Shown here piece by piece: positions 61,657 through 64,000 of a stretch of 64,000 nucleotides of DNA (position 1 is its first letter; every line of letters begins with the position of its first letter). Origin of the DNA: Apostichopus japonicus (Eukaryota > Echinodermata > Holothuroidea > Aspidochirotida > Stichopodidae). Where the stretch lies: contig NC_092579.1 of NCBI RefSeq assembly GCF_037975245.1, forward strand, positions 6,449,001-6,513,000. The letters run 5' to 3'. The notes beneath the pieces are model-generated. The model was given only the letters and a program-made list of their open reading frames with translations, was not told the DNA's origin and ran no database searches. The position numbers and the translations under genes are program-made.

Positions 61657-63260
61657 TGTAGTGAAGTGAAATTTTGTTGTGTGCACCCTTTTAGTATTTG
61701 CATGTCTTACGTAATAGTTCGTAATAGTCAGTTTTTGGCGTTAGTTGTTTCCACGTGTTTCTTCAGTTCTGGATACGGTGTTGTATGGCGAGCATCGTCC
61801 CTGCAGAGCTCCGGGGCATCGCCTCGTTATCCCTTTCATATTTTGGTCATATTTACATAATCTTGGGTCGTCAATAGCCCAGATTTACCTGTATCTTTTA
61901 CTACCTGGAGTCAGGAAGGAGATGTCACCCTTCTCAGAGGCAGGATGCCTCAGGGTTTTGGATGGTTTGACTTCTGGCTCGAAGTCGCTGGTTACCAAGA
62001 TGGCGGACCTACTATAGTATATAGCGAGCTGGTTGAGAGATGGAGTTTCTTGATGTCCGCGAGCGTGGAGAATTCTTGTTATTCGCGAGCGAGCTGACCC
62101 CAGTATAGTAAGAGTTTAAGTCATACATATTGTTATTATTTAAAGTGCCGTACGTACCCTTATTATTATTTAAATTGAATCGTAGTTGTAATTGTTGCCC
62201 CTCTGGCTAGGTTGTACTTCACTGTACAAAGTACGTATGTTAGGTTGTGTATTTGGACCTTGGTCCTATGGGTTTATAGGGTGCGTTGTGTACACTGTGT
62301 AGATCAGTGGTTGTGTATCGTTAAGCACATGGGTGCTAGTTGTATTGAGATTTAGTATACTGTAGAGTGACAGTAACGGTTAGGTTGAGTTTATATACAG
62401 AGAGTTTATATACAGTCACGTGAAGTATACAGAAAGTAATTGAAAGTTTATTTAGTGTATTGTACTGTATTGACAGTTGAGTTGTATTGAGTAAGATTAT
62501 TTTATTGTACCTGTATTTCAGTATTATACTGCTCGCAGTGTAAAGAGCGTATACTGTATTTGTATTTTGTATCTTGAACATATTGTTACTGTTGATCACT
62601 ACAGAGTTGTCTCAAGAGCTTGTCCTTCTAATCTTAGCCTTTATGGATAGCTATGGAGTGCCAAGTCTCTTGAGAGTTTGTGGGTTCAGGAGGTGTAAAT
62701 TCCTGCTGTCTAGGAACAGTACGGTGAAAAGGCCTATAATGAGTTGCAGCGGCATTAGTTGCCCTAGGCTGGCCATTACGAAGGTGCCAAAAGTCCTCGC
62801 CTGTTGACAAACGTTTTATATTATTTATGCAGTCTATTTCATAATGTTCATTTTACATTTTTCCTTATACACTTTATGCATTGTTGTTCAGTATTGTACG
62901 AGTGCTATGTCGTATTGCAGGGTAATATTATTGAGTCTTTAATTGTAATTGTATTCATGTCGTATGAATATTTCGTAGTTTCGAGTATAGGTTTTTTCCC
63001 CGAGTAAGAATAGTTTTAATAAGAGTTTATTAAGAGAGTAAAGAGACCCTTGAGCCATTTATTATATCGAGCCATTTTATACTGTCATGTGTCATGACTT
63101 ATTCTTCATTTGTATATTTTCATATTTCATAGAGTTTGTAATAAAAAGTCAGTCGTTGTTTCAACGCAAGAACACTCTTGCATCCTCATTTATAACTTAT
63201 GAGTTCGAAGCGTAGAACCCTAAATTCGGTAATTTCCCCCGCCATCCGCGGTTCGCTTCA
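61657..63260 (+). mobile_element. Long terminal repeat (1,604 bases), gypsy-type element
   Basis: It begins TGTAGTGAAG and ends ...GCTTCA (TG...CA). AATAAA near 63140 fits the R region polyadenylation signal. The primer-binding site follows directly. The first 535 bases recur at 63467. No protein-coding region is visible inside it. Confidence 0.82.
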
Positions 63261-63466
63261 ATGGTGTCAGAAGTGGGATGACGGCTTGACTTTTTGTTGC
63301 ATTCTCATTCATTTTGTTTATTCTTGTTTGTAGTTGTGTCTGTACTGCGGGTACAGCGGGGAACCGTTCAGGTTTTTCACATATTGTATTTCACTGTTTA
63401 CAAAATTTCTTGTATTTTGTTTTCATTAATGACAGTGAGGTCATATGTCATTAATTGCGGGGAACT
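63261..63466 (+). mobile_element. Residual internal region of the LTR element
   Basis: Only 206 bases separate the two LTR copies. It has the primer-binding site at one end and a short purine-rich GCGGGGAACT next to the second LTR as a possible polypurine tract. No gag or pol. Confidence 0.7.
63262..63279 (+). other. Retrotransposon primer-binding site
   Basis: TGGTGTCAGAAGTGGGAT begins one base after the LTR. It matches the complement of the 3' end of eukaryotic tRNA-Leu closely, with TGG pairing to the CCA tail. Confidence 0.75.
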
Positions 63467-64000
63467 TGTAGTGAAGTGAAATTTTGTTGTGTGCACCCTT
63501 TTAGTATTTGCATGTCTTACGTAATAGTTCGTAATAGTCAGTTTTTGGCGTTAGTTGTTTCCACGTGTTTCTTCAGTTCTGGATACGGTGTTGTATGGCG
63601 AGCATCGTCCCTGCAGAGCTCCGGGGCATCGCCTCGTTATCCCTTTCATATTTTGGTCATATTTACATAATCTTGGGTCGTCAATAGCCCAGATTTACCT
63701 GTATCTTTTACTACCTGGAGTCAGGAAGGAGATGTCACCCTTCTCAGAGGCAGGATGCCTCAGGGTTTTGGATGGTTTGACTTCTGGCTCGAAGTCGCTG
63801 GTTACCAAGATGGCGGACCTACTATAGTATATAGCGAGCTGGTGAGAGATGGAGTTTCTTGATGTCCGCGAGCGTGGAGAATTCTTGTTATTCGCGAGCG
63901 AGCTGACCCCAGTATAGTAAGAGTTTAAGTCATACATATTGTTATTATTTAAAGTGCCGTACGTACCCTTATTATTATTTAAATTGAATCGTAGTTGTAA
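63467..64000 (+). mobile_element. Second LTR copy, truncated by the window end
   Basis: Matches 61657-62191 with one visible difference, a missing T near 63842. Starts with the same TGTAGTGAAG. Confidence 0.88.

Overview
This is a eukaryotic (metazoan) window: genes are broken into short exons with GT-AG introns, the DNA is AT-rich, and it is full of microsatellites, minisatellites and small transposons. The main gene is a very large EGF-repeat/CUB membrane protein of the kind common in deuterostomes (fibropellin-like and Notch-like proteins). The noise around it (G-run terminal repeats, hAT-type MITEs, a gypsy-type LTR with a tRNA-Leu primer site, tRNA-headed SINE-like sequence) is typical of marine invertebrates. 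An echinoderm such as a sea cucumber or sea urchin is my best guess, but the species cannot be fixed from sequence alone.

Layout. 1-3.0 kb: AT-rich non-coding DNA with an (AAT)n tract and two non-autonomous DNA transposons. About 3.0-3.1 kb, minus strand: a first coding exon with a signal peptide and a perfect splice donor, the start of a second gene whose other exons I cannot find. 3.1-10.1 kb: intergenic DNA and probable 3' UTR, with a TTAA-class MITE, a dispersed repeat carrying DR1 nuclear-receptor motifs, a long minisatellite and a tRNA-like SINE head. 10.1-59.9 kb, minus strand: one continuous gene, read from high to low coordinates, for which I resolve 55 coding exons. 59.9-61.5 kb: non-coding, probably its upstream intron. 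61.66-64.0 kb: a long terminal repeat, a primer-binding site and, only 206 bases later, a second copy of the same LTR running off the window; it is inserted in an older dispersed repeat.

The large gene encodes, in order, 48 EGF-like domains, one CUB domain, 8 more EGF-like domains, one transmembrane helix and an acidic cytoplasmic tail of about 85 residues that ends in a class I PDZ-ligand sequence. About 2,390 residues are visible; the signal peptide and any further N-terminal exons lie outside the window or were not recognised. All 52 extracellular exons are symmetric phase 1-1 modules, so any can be skipped or duplicated without a frameshift. Most EGF domains carry the sequence requirements for Notch-type O-glucose, O-fucose and O-GlcNAc. 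The architecture suggests a Notch-like or fibropellin-like cell-surface adhesion or signalling receptor; no ligand or pathway can be named from the sequence.
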